The position numbers were made by a program, and so were the translations under genes. From assembly GCF_030812335.1 (NCBI RefSeq), contig NZ_JAUSSN010000001.1, forward strand, positions 558,001-622,000: 64,000 nt of DNA, given 5' to 3'. The notes under the pieces were generated by a model. The model ran no database searches. It worked only from the letters and a program-made list of their open reading frames with translations, and was not told the origin of the DNA. This document shows positions 26,780-34,808 of the stretch, in pieces. The DNA comes from Pseudarthrobacter oxydans (GTDB lineage Bacteria > Actinomycetota > Actinomycetes > Actinomycetales > Micrococcaceae). How positions within the stretch are numbered: the first letter of the stretch is position 1; every line of letters begins with the position of its first letter.

Positions 26780-27456
26780 TACCCTCACCTTCGGCTGGGT
26801 GTTTTACGCCTTCACGTTCGGGCTGAACGGCCTGGTCGGCATCCACATCATGAGCGCATGGGGCTGGAGGCGTCCGAGACGGGCGTGGTCACGTCGTTCA
26901 TTTCTTCGCTGGGCATCTGGGGTGTGCTGGTCATCTTCATCTCGCAGACCCGCATCAACACGGCCAACTACTTCCTCGCCTCGACGAATCTCTCGGCTTT
27001 CGCCCACCGCGCGTTCGGCCTCAACCTGCCGCGGTATGTCTGGGTGATCGTCTCCGGCGTGCTGGCCTACTGCTGATGCTCACGGACGTGCTGAGCTACC
27101 TGCTCAAGGCGCTCGCCTGGCAGGGAGTCTTTGTCACGGCCTGGGTGGCGATCGCGCTGACGTACATTGCCATCAACTGGAAAGAGGAGCGGTATCTCCC
27201 GGAAGTCCGGCCGGGTCGGCTGAAGCCTGTCACCGCCGGGGCCGTTGCCTGGCTGATCGCCTCCGCCACCGGCATCCTGCTGACCGAGCAGACGGCGCTG
27301 CCCGTGGTCTCGCAGCTCACGCCGGTGATCACCGTGGCACTGGCTGCCGGCCTGTACTACGCCGCGTACAAGCTGTCCCCGCCGCCAGTCATGGACGGGC
27401 GGAAGGACCTCACGCCGGCGGAACACGCCGAACTCCAGGCGGCAGAACCGCAGTAA
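26780..27456 (+). pseudogene. Broken NCS1-family (cytosine/purine/allantoin) permease
   Basis: Three consecutive frames together give the C-terminal half of an NCS1 permease: TLTFGWVFYAFTFGLNGLVG, then FISSLGIWGVLVIFISQTR and RINTANYFLASTNLSAFAHR, then MLTDVLSYLLKALAWQGVFV, ending in PVMDGRKDLTPAEHAELQA. Restoring one lost base near 27068 joins the last two frames (VLAY-LLMLTDVLSY). The 5' half is missing. NCS1 carriers import nucleobases, hydantoins or allantoin, which fits the themes nearby but this copy cannot work. Confidence 0.75.
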
Positions 27457-27484
27457 CCGGCGCCGCCGGCGCCGGACACGCCTA

Positions 27485-27534
27485 AGGCCTGCCCTGCGTG
27501 CTTCCCCCAACGGGTAATCACGCAAGGCAGGCCT
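27485..27534 (+). terminator. Bidirectional terminator hairpin
   Basis: AGGCCTGCCCTGCGTG and CACGCAAGGCAGGCCT pair over 16 positions with one mismatch, around an 18-nt loop. It lies between the broken permease and the convergent MHS transporter, so it could serve both strands. Confidence 0.65.
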
Positions 27535-27615
27535 CAATGGGCGGGACTTCGCTACAGAATCCGGATTAGCCGGCTGGGCTCAGGATGAACCAGGCCGGGC
27601 TGCCAGAGGGCAAGC

Positions 27616-29229
27616 TCAGGCTCCGGCGGGAACCTTTTCGGCGTCTCGGGCCGGCGTCGAACCGGCAACTGAATCCGCCGGCCCCGTGGTGAACGGCATG
27701 TCCATTTCCACCAGGTCAATCAGCGGGTTCTCGTCCTGGTTTGCGACGAGTTCCTTGGCCTCGGCCTGGGAGTCCACGCTGGGCATGGAGCCCGGCAGGG
27801 GTCGGTTGGCCGATTCCTTGAGGAAGTAAATCGCAACGGCACCGATCGCCGAGGTGGCCATCAGGTAGTAGGCCGGCATCATGTCATCTCCGGTGGCGCC
27901 GATGAGGGCGGCAACGATGAAGGGAGTGGTGCCGCCGAAAATGGCCACGGAGAAGTTGTACGCGATGCCCATGGCGCCGTAACGGCTCGCCGTCGGGAAC
28001 TGTGCCGGCAGGGCCGAGGCCAGGTTGGCCACGTAGAACGTGACCGGGAAGGCGACGAGGGCGAGACCCAAGAGGGTGGACCAGATTTCTCCGACGCCGA
28101 TCAGCATAAAGGCGGGGACGACCAGCACAATGGTGCTGCCGGCGCCGATCCACAGCACGGGGCGGCGGCCGATCCGGTCGGACAGCTTGCCGGTCAGCGG
28201 GATGCACAGGCTCATGATGACCAGCACGGGGATCGTCAGCAGGGTGCCGTGCACGGGATCGTAACCCTTGGACTCGGTGAGGTACGTCGGCATGTAGGAC
28301 GTCAGGGCGTAGCCGGCGGTGTTCGCGGCTGCGACCAGGATCATGGCGACGATGAGTGAACGCCAGTAGGCCTTGACGATGCCGACGGGGCCCTTGGAGG
28401 CGGTGACATCGGCGGACGTGGCGTCCTTCGCGTTCGCCTCCTGGGCGTCCAGGGTGGCCTGGAACTGCGGGGACTCCTCGATCTTGTTACGGAAGTAGAC
28501 CGCGATCAGGCCCAGCGGGCCGGCAATGAGGAACGGGATCCGCCAACCCCACTCCTCCATGGCGCTCTGGCCGAGAGTCAGCTGGAGAACGGAGACGAGG
28601 GCGGCGCCGAGGGCGAAGCCGAGGTAGCTGCCCATGTCCAGGAAGCTGGCGAAGAAGCCGCGGCGCTTGTCCGGGGAATATTCGCTCACAAACGTCGTGG
28701 CACCGGCGTACTCGCCGCCGGTGGAGAAGCCCTGGACGACCTTCAGCAGCACCAGCAGGGCAGCAGCCCACATGCCGATCTGCGCGTAGCCGGGCAGCAG
28801 GCCGACGGCGAACGTGCTCGCGGCCATCAGCATCAGGGTCCAGGCGAGGACCTTCTGGCGTCCCACCTTGTCGCCGAGCCAGCCGAAGATGACTCCGCCC
28901 AGCGGGCGGGCAATGAAGGTGGCGGCGAAGGTGCCCAGCAGGAACAGGGTCTGCACGGACTTGTCCGCTTCGGGCAGGAACACCGGTCCCATGGTGGTGA
29001 TCAGGTAGCCGAACACGCCGACGTCGTACCATTCCATGGTGTTACCCACGATGGTGCCGCCGAGGGCTTTTTTAAGCATCGGCTTGTTGACGACGTTGAC
29101 GTCGGACTCTTTGAGTCGACGGCGCGTCCGTAGCTTTGGTTTCTTCGCACCGGTGGGTGCGACTGGGTAGGTTCCGCTGGCGTTCATAACGCCTGCTGAA
29201 GAGTCGGTCGTGCTTCGGTCTTTGGGCAT
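27616..29229 (-). CDS. MFS transporter, metabolite:H+ symporter (MHS/ProP) family
   Basis: A 537-residue, 12-span MFS protein with MHS marks: GNTMEWYDVGVFGYLITTMG at span 1, the RPLGGVIFGWLGDKVGRQK loop motif, and VLLKVVQGFSTGGEYAGATT in span 4. The family takes up proline/betaine, citrate, alpha-ketoglutarate or shikimate with protons. It has a hydrophilic N-terminal tail of about 50 residues and a C-terminal tail of about 60. ATG 29229 is chosen because AGGAG lies eight bases upstream. Confidence 0.9.
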   Translation of the reverse strand: MPKDRSTTDSSAGVMNASGTYPVAPTGAKKPKLRTRRRLKESDVNVVNKPMLKKALGGTIVGNTMEWYDVGVFGYLITTMGPVFLPEADKSVQTLFLLGTFAATFIARPLGGVIFGWLGDKVGRQKVLAWTLMLMAASTFAVGLLPGYAQIGMWAAALLVLLKVVQGFSTGGEYAGATTFVSEYSPDKRRGFFASFLDMGSYLGFALGAALVSVLQLTLGQSAMEEWGWRIPFLIAGPLGLIAVYFRNKIEESPQFQATLDAQEANAKDATSADVTASKGPVGIVKAYWRSLIVAMILVAAANTAGYALTSYMPTYLTESKGYDPVHGTLLTIPVLVIMSLCIPLTGKLSDRIGRRPVLWIGAGSTIVLVVPAFMLIGVGEIWSTLLGLALVAFPVTFYVANLASALPAQFPTASRYGAMGIAYNFSVAIFGGTTPFIVAALIGATGDDMMPAYYLMATSAIGAVAIYFLKESANRPLPGSMPSVDSQAEAKELVANQDENPLIDLVEMDMPFTTGPADSVAGSTPARDAEKVPAGA

Positions 29230-29629
29230 TTGGGCCGCTCCTAGGGAGGTCATTTGCTTGCGACTTGTAGCTGCCCCGCTCTGGGCAGACCTTCAATTTT
29301 ACGCGATTTCCATGGTGTTTCCGAGTTTGGTGCCGTATGATCCGGTGTTTCGGCCCGGATCGGGGTCCCGTTGGCGGTTTTCTTTTCCGCGGTTTCACCG
29401 CGCCATTGCAGGGAAACCCCGGTCCGCGCCGGGTGTTGCGGAAACTTTTTCGCCGCGGGACCGCTTAGGGCCGGAAATCCGGGCCAAATGGCACTGTTGC
29501 GGCCCGCATGACCCGCCCTTCGGACGGCCCCGCCGGACGGCAAAAAAGGGGGTACCCAAGGGATCGGGAATGCGCTTAGGGTTGACAGCAGCGCAGTGCT
29601 GACCACGAGCCACCCAAGGAGAACAGTCC
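29230..29629 (+). other. 400-bp divergent intergenic region
   Basis: Upstream region shared by the MHS transporter (minus) and the small protein at 29630 (plus). AT-richer tracts near 29290-29340 and GGGTTGACAGC near 29578 may hold promoters for the two directions. No gene is recognised. Confidence 0.3.
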
Positions 29630-29857
29630 ATGACTGGCAAAGAGACCAAGAAGAGCGACAACAGCGGGGCCGAGGGCGACGAGAAGACCCAGGCCAAGCA
29701 AGGGAAAGGCATCAAGTCGCGCCTCACGGACGCCCAGCGGGAGATGCTCGAGAGCAAGTCCCGGGGCGGCGCCGCCTCACAGAGCGTGGGCCACAGCCAC
29801 AAGCCCACGCACGTCAGCGGCAAGCAGGGCCCGGCGGAGAAGAAAGTCCGCTGGTAG
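29630..29857 (+). CDS. Small charged protein of unknown function
   Basis: A 75-residue, Lys/Glu/Gly-rich, probably disordered protein with a helical middle (RLTDAQREMLESKS) and no recognised family. The ribosome site AAGGAGAA precedes the ATG. Codon use looks normal for the genome. Conserved small proteins of this kind are common in Arthrobacter; no role is proposed. Confidence 0.65.
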   Translation: MTGKETKKSDNSGAEGDEKTQAKQGKGIKSRLTDAQREMLESKSRGGAASQSVGHSHKPTHVSGKQGPAEKKVRW

Positions 29858-29966
29858 CCCTACAGACATCGCACACCGGCCGACCTACGATGGTTGGACA
29901 CTTCGTTTCACAGCTTATTTCGACGACGTAAGTCGGCAGCGTAAATCAAGAGCGGAAGGAAGAGCA

Positions 29967-30224
29967 ATGGCGGAACACCAGTTCGGCGACGACATCAATC
30001 CTGAGGTTGCCAGTCATTTGGCGGAGTCCATGGACGAGGCGCCCGGTCCGGAAACAAGACGCCCCGCCCCGCCCACCGCAGCCGACGGGCAACAGTGGCC
30101 GGACGGCAGCGGCAAACACCGCCATCCCAAGGAGCACGACGTCCAGCACGGCCGGCTGGGGCACGAGGCCGCGGTGAACGCGGTCCACCGGATCACCCCG
30201 CCGGACACCCCGCACTCCTCCTGA
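29967..30224 (+). CDS. Small hydrophilic protein of unknown function
   Basis: An 85-residue His/Pro-rich, probably disordered protein beginning AEHQFGDDINPEVASHLAES. GGAAGGAAGAGC precedes the ATG and a terminator with a T-run follows the stop, which together support a real gene. No domain is recognised. Confidence 0.65.
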   Translation: MAEHQFGDDINPEVASHLAESMDEAPGPETRRPAPPTAADGQQWPDGSGKHRHPKEHDVQHGRLGHEAAVNAVHRITPPDTPHSS

Positions 30225-30273
30225 ACCACTGTGTCCTGAATCAACAGCAGGGCGCCTTGCGCCGGCGGCTACG

Positions 30274-30309
30274 AGCCCGGGACGGCCTGCATCGGCCGCC
30301 CGGGCTTTT
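30274..30309 (+). terminator. Rho-independent terminator
   Basis: Outer arms AGCCCGGG/CCCGGGCT and inner GGCC/GGCC make a stem followed by TTTT on the plus strand. It terminates the small gene at 29967 and lies just beyond the convergent ligD stop. Confidence 0.7.
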
Positions 30310-30317
30310 CACTGCCA

Positions 30318-32891
30318 TCAGTCCGATTCCACCACCACGTCCGCCGGGCTCTTGTCCAGCCGCCAGCCGCGCCAGACCGGGTGCCGGAGCTTGCCGCTGC
30401 CGGTCCATTCCCCGTAGGTGACCTCCCCGACAAGCTTGGCGCTCACCCAGTGCGCGTCTGAGGCGTCGGCCGCCGGCACGTCGTCGAAGGGTGAGGTCTT
30501 CCGGGTCAGGGCATCGAGTTGCTGGCGCAGTTCCTTGAGCTCCCGGGAGCTGAAGCCGCTGCCGACGCGCCCGACGTAGCGCAGCTTGGATCCGGCCGGG
30601 ATCCCCAGCAGGAGTGAGCCGACGGATTGCCCCCGCTCGCCTTTGCCCGGCCTCCAGCCGCCGACCACGACCTCCTGGGTGCGTTCGAACTTGAGCTTGA
30701 GCCAGGACCTGCTGCGCTGTCCGACGTAGCGGCCGTCCGTGCGCTTGGCCATCACGCCCTCCAGCCCCAGTTCCTCGGCGCTTTCCAGGATGTGCCGGAC
30801 GTCGGCGTCGATCAGCGGGGACAGTTCCACCGGGCATCCGGACGTGGTGAAAAACGCTTCGAGCCGGGCCCGCCGCTTGCGGAGCGGAAACCGGCGCAGG
30901 TCGGTGCCGTTCTCGGACAGGAGGTCGAAGAGCATCAGCCGCACGGGCGTCGACGACTGCGCCTTCGCGACGTCGGCGGCCTTGGTGAGCTTCATCCGCC
31001 CCTGCAGCAGCCCGAAGTCGGGCCGACCGGAGGGGCCGACGGCGATGATCTCGCCGTCGGCCACGAATGGCCGGTCCGGCCAGCAGGAGCGGTCCGTCAG
31101 TTCCGGATAGGCAGCCGACATGTCGTTGCCGTTCCTGCTGATCAGGCGGATCCTCGCCGCGTCCCCGACGATCAGGGCCCGCACACCGTCCCATTTGAGT
31201 TCAAACTGCCAGTCCTTGTCCGGCAGGTCCGCGGCGGTGCCGGAGCTGGCGAGCATCGGCGTGAACCCCGCGGTGGCCGGGGCGGCCGGCGGTTCACTGT
31301 CCGGCGCTGCACCGGATTCCTGTGCCTGTTCTTGCGCCGGTGCCGACGCCGGTTCCGGCTCCGGCTCCTCCGCCGGCGGCCGGGGCGCCCGGCCCTTCTT
31401 CGCGCCCGGCGGGTCCATCAGGTGGATGAGCCACTGATCGTCGCCCCGGCCGGTGTGGATCAGCGCGAACCGGCGGGCGCCGCCCAGGCCGCCGTCGTCC
31501 TGGCCGGTGAGGGTGGCGATGACCTCTTTTCCGGCAATCCACTTCTCGCACTCGTAGTAGCCGCGGTCCCAGATGCTGATGGTCCCGGCGCCGTACTGGC
31601 CTTTGGGGATGGTGCCTTCGAAGTCCGCGTAGTCCATCGGGTGGTCCTCGGTCTGGACCGCCAGGTGGTTCTGTGTCTTGCTGGTGGGGACACCCTTGGG
31701 CAGCGCCCAGGACACCAGCACGCCGTCGCGCTCCAGCCGGAAGTCATAGTGCAGCCGGCTGGCGTGGTGTTCCTGGATGACGAACTTCTCCCGGAGGGTG
31801 CCGCCTGCTGTCTCCGCGCTTTCCGTCCCCGCAGTTTCTGTCCCCGCGCGGTGGCGTTCCGCCGTAAACGGCTCCGGCGTCGAGGCCGCGTCCCGCTTGG
31901 CCCGGTACTTCTCCAGCCGCGGGTCGGTGTCGCCGCCGTCGCCGCGCCCCTCCCCGGCCGTGCCGCCCGCAAGGGCGTCCGGCCGGGCCCTGCCGGAGAT
32001 GACGGCGAAAGGATCCTTGCCGGACTTCACCCGTTTCAGGACCTCCTCATAGTCGAGCTGGTGAAGGGACGGGGAGCTGAGCTCGCGCCAGGTCCGTGGC
32101 GCCGCCACAGTGGGCCGGAGCCGGCCGCGCAGGGAATAGGGGACGATGGTGGTTTTTGCAGCGCTGTTCTGGCTCCAGTCCACCAGGACCTTCCCGGTGC
32201 GCAGTGTTTTCTTCATGTCGCTCACGGCCAGCTCCGGGTGATCGGCTTCCAGCGCCCGGGCCAGTTCGTGGGCGAACTCGGAGATCTGCTCGGAGCTCTG
32301 CGTGCCGTCGAGCGCCGCGTACAGATGGATGCCCTTGCTGCCGCTGGTCACGGGCACCGGATCCAGGCCCACGTCCTGCAGGATGGTGCGGGCGAGCTTG
32401 GCGACCTCCACGCACTCGGCCAGCCCCGCCCCCTCGCCGGGATCCAGGTCCAGCACCAGCCGGTCCGGCGGCAGGGCGTTGCCGTGCGAGTCGACGCGCC
32501 ACTGCGGCACATGGATCTCCAGGGCCGCGATCTGCGCGAGCCAGGCCAGCGTGGCCGGGTCGTTTACCAGCGGGTACTGGATGGTGCGGTCCTTGTGCGT
32601 GATGGACGCCCGCGGCACCCACCCCGGCGTCGAATGGTCCAGGTTCTTCTGGAAGAACATCTCGCCAGGCGCATCGGCCGTCCCCACGCCGTGCACCCAG
32701 CGTTTCCGGGTGGCCGGGCGGTTCGCGGCGGCCGGGATCAGGACGGACGCCACCGCAGCGTAGTACGCCAGCACATCGGCCTTCGTGGTGCCGGTCTCCG
32801 GATACATCACCTTGTCCAGGCTGGTGACCACCAGTTCGCGGCCCCCGACGCGGACCCGTTCCCTCTTGCTGCCGGATGCCCTTTCAGCCAA
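30318..32891 (-). CDS. ligD: Multifunctional ATP-dependent DNA ligase LigD
   Basis: The 857-residue protein has the order polymerase - phosphoesterase - ligase. Residues ~1-300 are the primase-like PolDom (TSLDKVMYPETGTTKADVLAY, LVLDLDPGEG), ~365-500 the 3'-phosphoesterase (EHHASRLHYDFRLERDG), and ~555-857 the ligase with nucleotidyl Lys in FELKWDGVRALIVGD. With Ku it repairs double-strand breaks by non-homologous end joining. The start is TTG 32891 with GGAGG upstream. It is divergent from ku across 40 bp, so the pair shares one promoter region. Confidence 0.95.
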   Translation of the reverse strand: MAERASGSKRERVRVGGRELVVTSLDKVMYPETGTTKADVLAYYAAVASVLIPAAANRPATRKRWVHGVGTADAPGEMFFQKNLDHSTPGWVPRASITHKDRTIQYPLVNDPATLAWLAQIAALEIHVPQWRVDSHGNALPPDRLVLDLDPGEGAGLAECVEVAKLARTILQDVGLDPVPVTSGSKGIHLYAALDGTQSSEQISEFAHELARALEADHPELAVSDMKKTLRTGKVLVDWSQNSAAKTTIVPYSLRGRLRPTVAAPRTWRELSSPSLHQLDYEEVLKRVKSGKDPFAVISGRARPDALAGGTAGEGRGDGGDTDPRLEKYRAKRDAASTPEPFTAERHRAGTETAGTESAETAGGTLREKFVIQEHHASRLHYDFRLERDGVLVSWALPKGVPTSKTQNHLAVQTEDHPMDYADFEGTIPKGQYGAGTISIWDRGYYECEKWIAGKEVIATLTGQDDGGLGGARRFALIHTGRGDDQWLIHLMDPPGAKKGRAPRPPAEEPEPEPASAPAQEQAQESGAAPDSEPPAAPATAGFTPMLASSGTAADLPDKDWQFELKWDGVRALIVGDAARIRLISRNGNDMSAAYPELTDRSCWPDRPFVADGEIIAVGPSGRPDFGLLQGRMKLTKAADVAKAQSSTPVRLMLFDLLSENGTDLRRFPLRKRRARLEAFFTTSGCPVELSPLIDADVRHILESAEELGLEGVMAKRTDGRYVGQRSRSWLKLKFERTQEVVVGGWRPGKGERGQSVGSLLLGIPAGSKLRYVGRVGSGFSSRELKELRQQLDALTRKTSPFDDVPAADASDAHWVSAKLVGEVTYGEWTGSGKLRHPVWRGWRLDKSPADVVVESD

Positions 32892-32931
32892 GGGGCTTCA
32901 CCTCCACGCAACTGTGATGTTCACTTGATCC

Positions 32932-33936
32932 ATGAGAGCCATCTGGAAAGGCGCGATAGCGTTCGGGCTGGTCAACGTGCCCGTCAAGGTCTACAGCGCG
33001 ACCGAGGACCACGACATCAGCCTGCACCAGGTCCACAATGCCGACGGCGGACGGATCCGCTACCAGCGCCGCTGCGAGGTCTGCAGCAAGATCGTGGACT
33101 ACGAGGACATCGATAAGGCCTACGAGGACGACGGCCGCACCGTGGTCCTCAGCCGCGAGGAACTGAAGTCCATTCCGGCCGAGAACAGCCACGAGATCGA
33201 TGTCGTGCAGTTCGTGCCGGCCGAGCAGCTCGACCCCATGATGTTCGAGAAGAGCTACTACCTGGAACCGGACTCCAAGTCGCCCAAGGCCTATGTCCTG
33301 CTGCGCCGGGCGCTCGAGGACACCGACCGGGTGGCCATCGTCCAGTTCGCCCTCCGGGACAAGACCCGGCTGGGCGCCCTGCGGATCCGCGGTGACGTGC
33401 TGGTGCTGCAGTCCCTGTTGTGGGCCGACGAGGTGCGGGAGGCCAGCTTCCCCTCGCTCGAAACGACGATCCGGATCTCCGCGCAGGAGCGCGAGATGTC
33501 CGCCGCGCTGGTCGATTCGATGGCCGCGGACTTCGAACCGGACCAGTTCACCGACGACTACCAGCTCCAGCTCCGCCAGCTCATCGAGGCGAAGCTGGAG
33601 AAGGGCGAATCCTTGGACACCGAGGAAACCTTTGGTGTCCCGGCGGCCGAGGCCGGCAGCGGCGAGGTGATCGACCTGATGGAGGCACTCAAACGGAGCC
33701 TGGAGAAGAAGCGCGGCGGAGGAGCGTCTGCCGCGGACGAACCCGCCAAGCCCGCTGCCAAGTCGACGGCGGCCAAGGCCGCGCCCAGGACAGGTACGCG
33801 GACCGCCGCCAAGACGCCGGCCAAGACCGCTGGCAAGACGCCAGCCAAGACGCCGGCCAAGACCGCCGCCGCGAAGACTGCCGCTTCGAAGACGTCCGCC
33901 CCGACGTCCGCACGGAGCGCGCGGAAGGAGGCCTGA
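32932..33936 (+). CDS. ku: NHEJ DNA end-binding protein Ku
   Basis: The core Ku bridge-and-barrel domain (MRAIWKGAIAFGLVNVPVKV, residues 1-~255) binds DNA ends and recruits LigD. Residues ~265-334 form a Lys/Ala/Pro/Thr-rich, histone-H1-like tail with repeated KTPAKT units; such tails in actinobacterial Ku bind DNA nonspecifically and hold it on the duplex. At 334 residues it is longer than minimal bacterial Ku (~270-290) because of the tail. Confidence 0.95.
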   Translation: MRAIWKGAIAFGLVNVPVKVYSATEDHDISLHQVHNADGGRIRYQRRCEVCSKIVDYEDIDKAYEDDGRTVVLSREELKSIPAENSHEIDVVQFVPAEQLDPMMFEKSYYLEPDSKSPKAYVLLRRALEDTDRVAIVQFALRDKTRLGALRIRGDVLVLQSLLWADEVREASFPSLETTIRISAQEREMSAALVDSMAADFEPDQFTDDYQLQLRQLIEAKLEKGESLDTEETFGVPAAEAGSGEVIDLMEALKRSLEKKRGGGASAADEPAKPAAKSTAAKAAPRTGTRTAAKTPAKTAGKTPAKTPAKTAAAKTAASKTSAPTSARSARKEA

Positions 33937-33968
33937 GCGGGCGGTTGTCCGGCCCGTGGCCACCGGGA

Positions 33969-34256
33969 TCAGGAGTTCCGGAGCGCGGAAATGAGCTCGC
34001 TTTTCCTCTTGGCCGAGTAGCCCTTGAGTCCGATTTCCTTGGCGCGTTTCTTGAGCTGGGGGACAGTCCAGTCCTCGTAATCGCCGGCCTTCCCGCCCTT
34101 GCGGCCCACGGCTGACCGGCCGTTCCTGGCAGCGGCATTGGAGATGCGGGCGGCTTTCTGCTGCGACGCACCGTCCTCCAGCAGCTCTTCGTAGAGTTCC
34201 GGATCTTTGATGCTGGGGCTCTCGGAGCCCCGCGGGGCGTTCTTCTTCGTCGGCAT
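33969..34256 (-). CDS. Small Rho-N/SAP-like DNA-associated protein (DUF7218-type)
   Basis: The 95-residue protein has KDPELYEELLEDGASQQKAARISNAAA at the N-terminus and a C-terminal Rho-N/SAP-like helix pair, YEDWTVPQLKKRAKEIGLKG followed by YSAKRKSELISALRNS. The latter is a nucleic-acid-binding fold. It is convergent with ku and 33 bp away. Proteins of this type are common and unstudied in Actinobacteria. Confidence 0.75.
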   Translation of the reverse strand: MPTKKNAPRGSESPSIKDPELYEELLEDGASQQKAARISNAAARNGRSAVGRKGGKAGDYEDWTVPQLKKRAKEIGLKGYSAKRKSELISALRNS

Positions 34257-34394
34257 GGCTCCCTCGGCTGCTGGTGGTAAATCCTCCCGCGGCGCCGGTG
34301 AGTGGTGCCGCGGATTCCAAACTAACGGCGCCGCCGGGCCCTGACAAGGACTTACTAAGTTTGCTGAGGGGTATCCCGGGAAGCCAGGGACGAC

Positions 34395-34438
34395 AGAGGC
34401 CCGGCCGCACCCCCTGTTCGGGGTGCGGCCGGGCCTCT
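34395..34438 (-). terminator. Terminator of the fru-ptsH operon
   Basis: A perfect 19-bp stem (AGAGGCCCGGCCGCACCCC and its complement) with a 6-nt loop lies 32 bp past the ptsH stop. Confidence 0.75.
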
Positions 34439-34469
34439 GAAGCGGTGGCGGTACCGCCGGACGGTGACG

Positions 34470-34748
34470 CTATTCGGCGTCGTGGTCCGTTTCGAGGATC
34501 TGGACCAGGCGTTCCAGGGCGGCGTCGGCGCCGTCGCCCTCGGCGCGCAGGACCACAACTTCGCCGTGGGAGGCGCCCAGGCTCATAAGGGACAGGATGC
34601 TGGCGGCATCCATGGCCTCGTCGACGGGTTCGCCCAGGCGGGCAATGGTGATTTCGAGATCGAACTCGCCTGCAGCCTCGGCAAAGATGGCGGCCGGGCG
34701 GGCGTGCAGCCCGACACGGCTGGCAATGGTGGCGTTACGTTCGGTCAT
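34470..34748 (-). CDS. ptsH: Phosphocarrier protein HPr
   Basis: A 92-residue HPr with active-site H15 in SRVGLHARPAA and the regulatory-serine region AASILSLMSLGAS (S50 at the Ser46 position). It relays phosphate from enzyme I to the EIIA domains. It is the last gene of fruR-fruK-fruA-ptsH, 60 bp after fruA, with a strong ribosome site AAGGAGC. Confidence 0.95.
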   Translation of the reverse strand: MTERNATIASRVGLHARPAAIFAEAAGEFDLEITIARLGEPVDEAMDAASILSLMSLGASHGEVVVLRAEGDGADAALERLVQILETDHDAE

Positions 34749-34808
34749 TTTTGCTCCTTGGTTTCAGCTTGGGGAATATCAGCCGGGTGTTGGTGTTGGT
34801 GGAGTGGT

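Noticed and set aside
17986-27456. Integrative element with integrase, tRNA attachment site or terminal repeats
   Set aside because: No integrase, transposase, tRNA gene or clear direct repeats were found at the edges; only composition and broken genes suggest transfer.
30627-33116. 829-codon plus-strand open frame opposite ligD/ku
   Set aside because: High-GC antisense shadow of the well-supported ligD gene; no domain or ribosome site.
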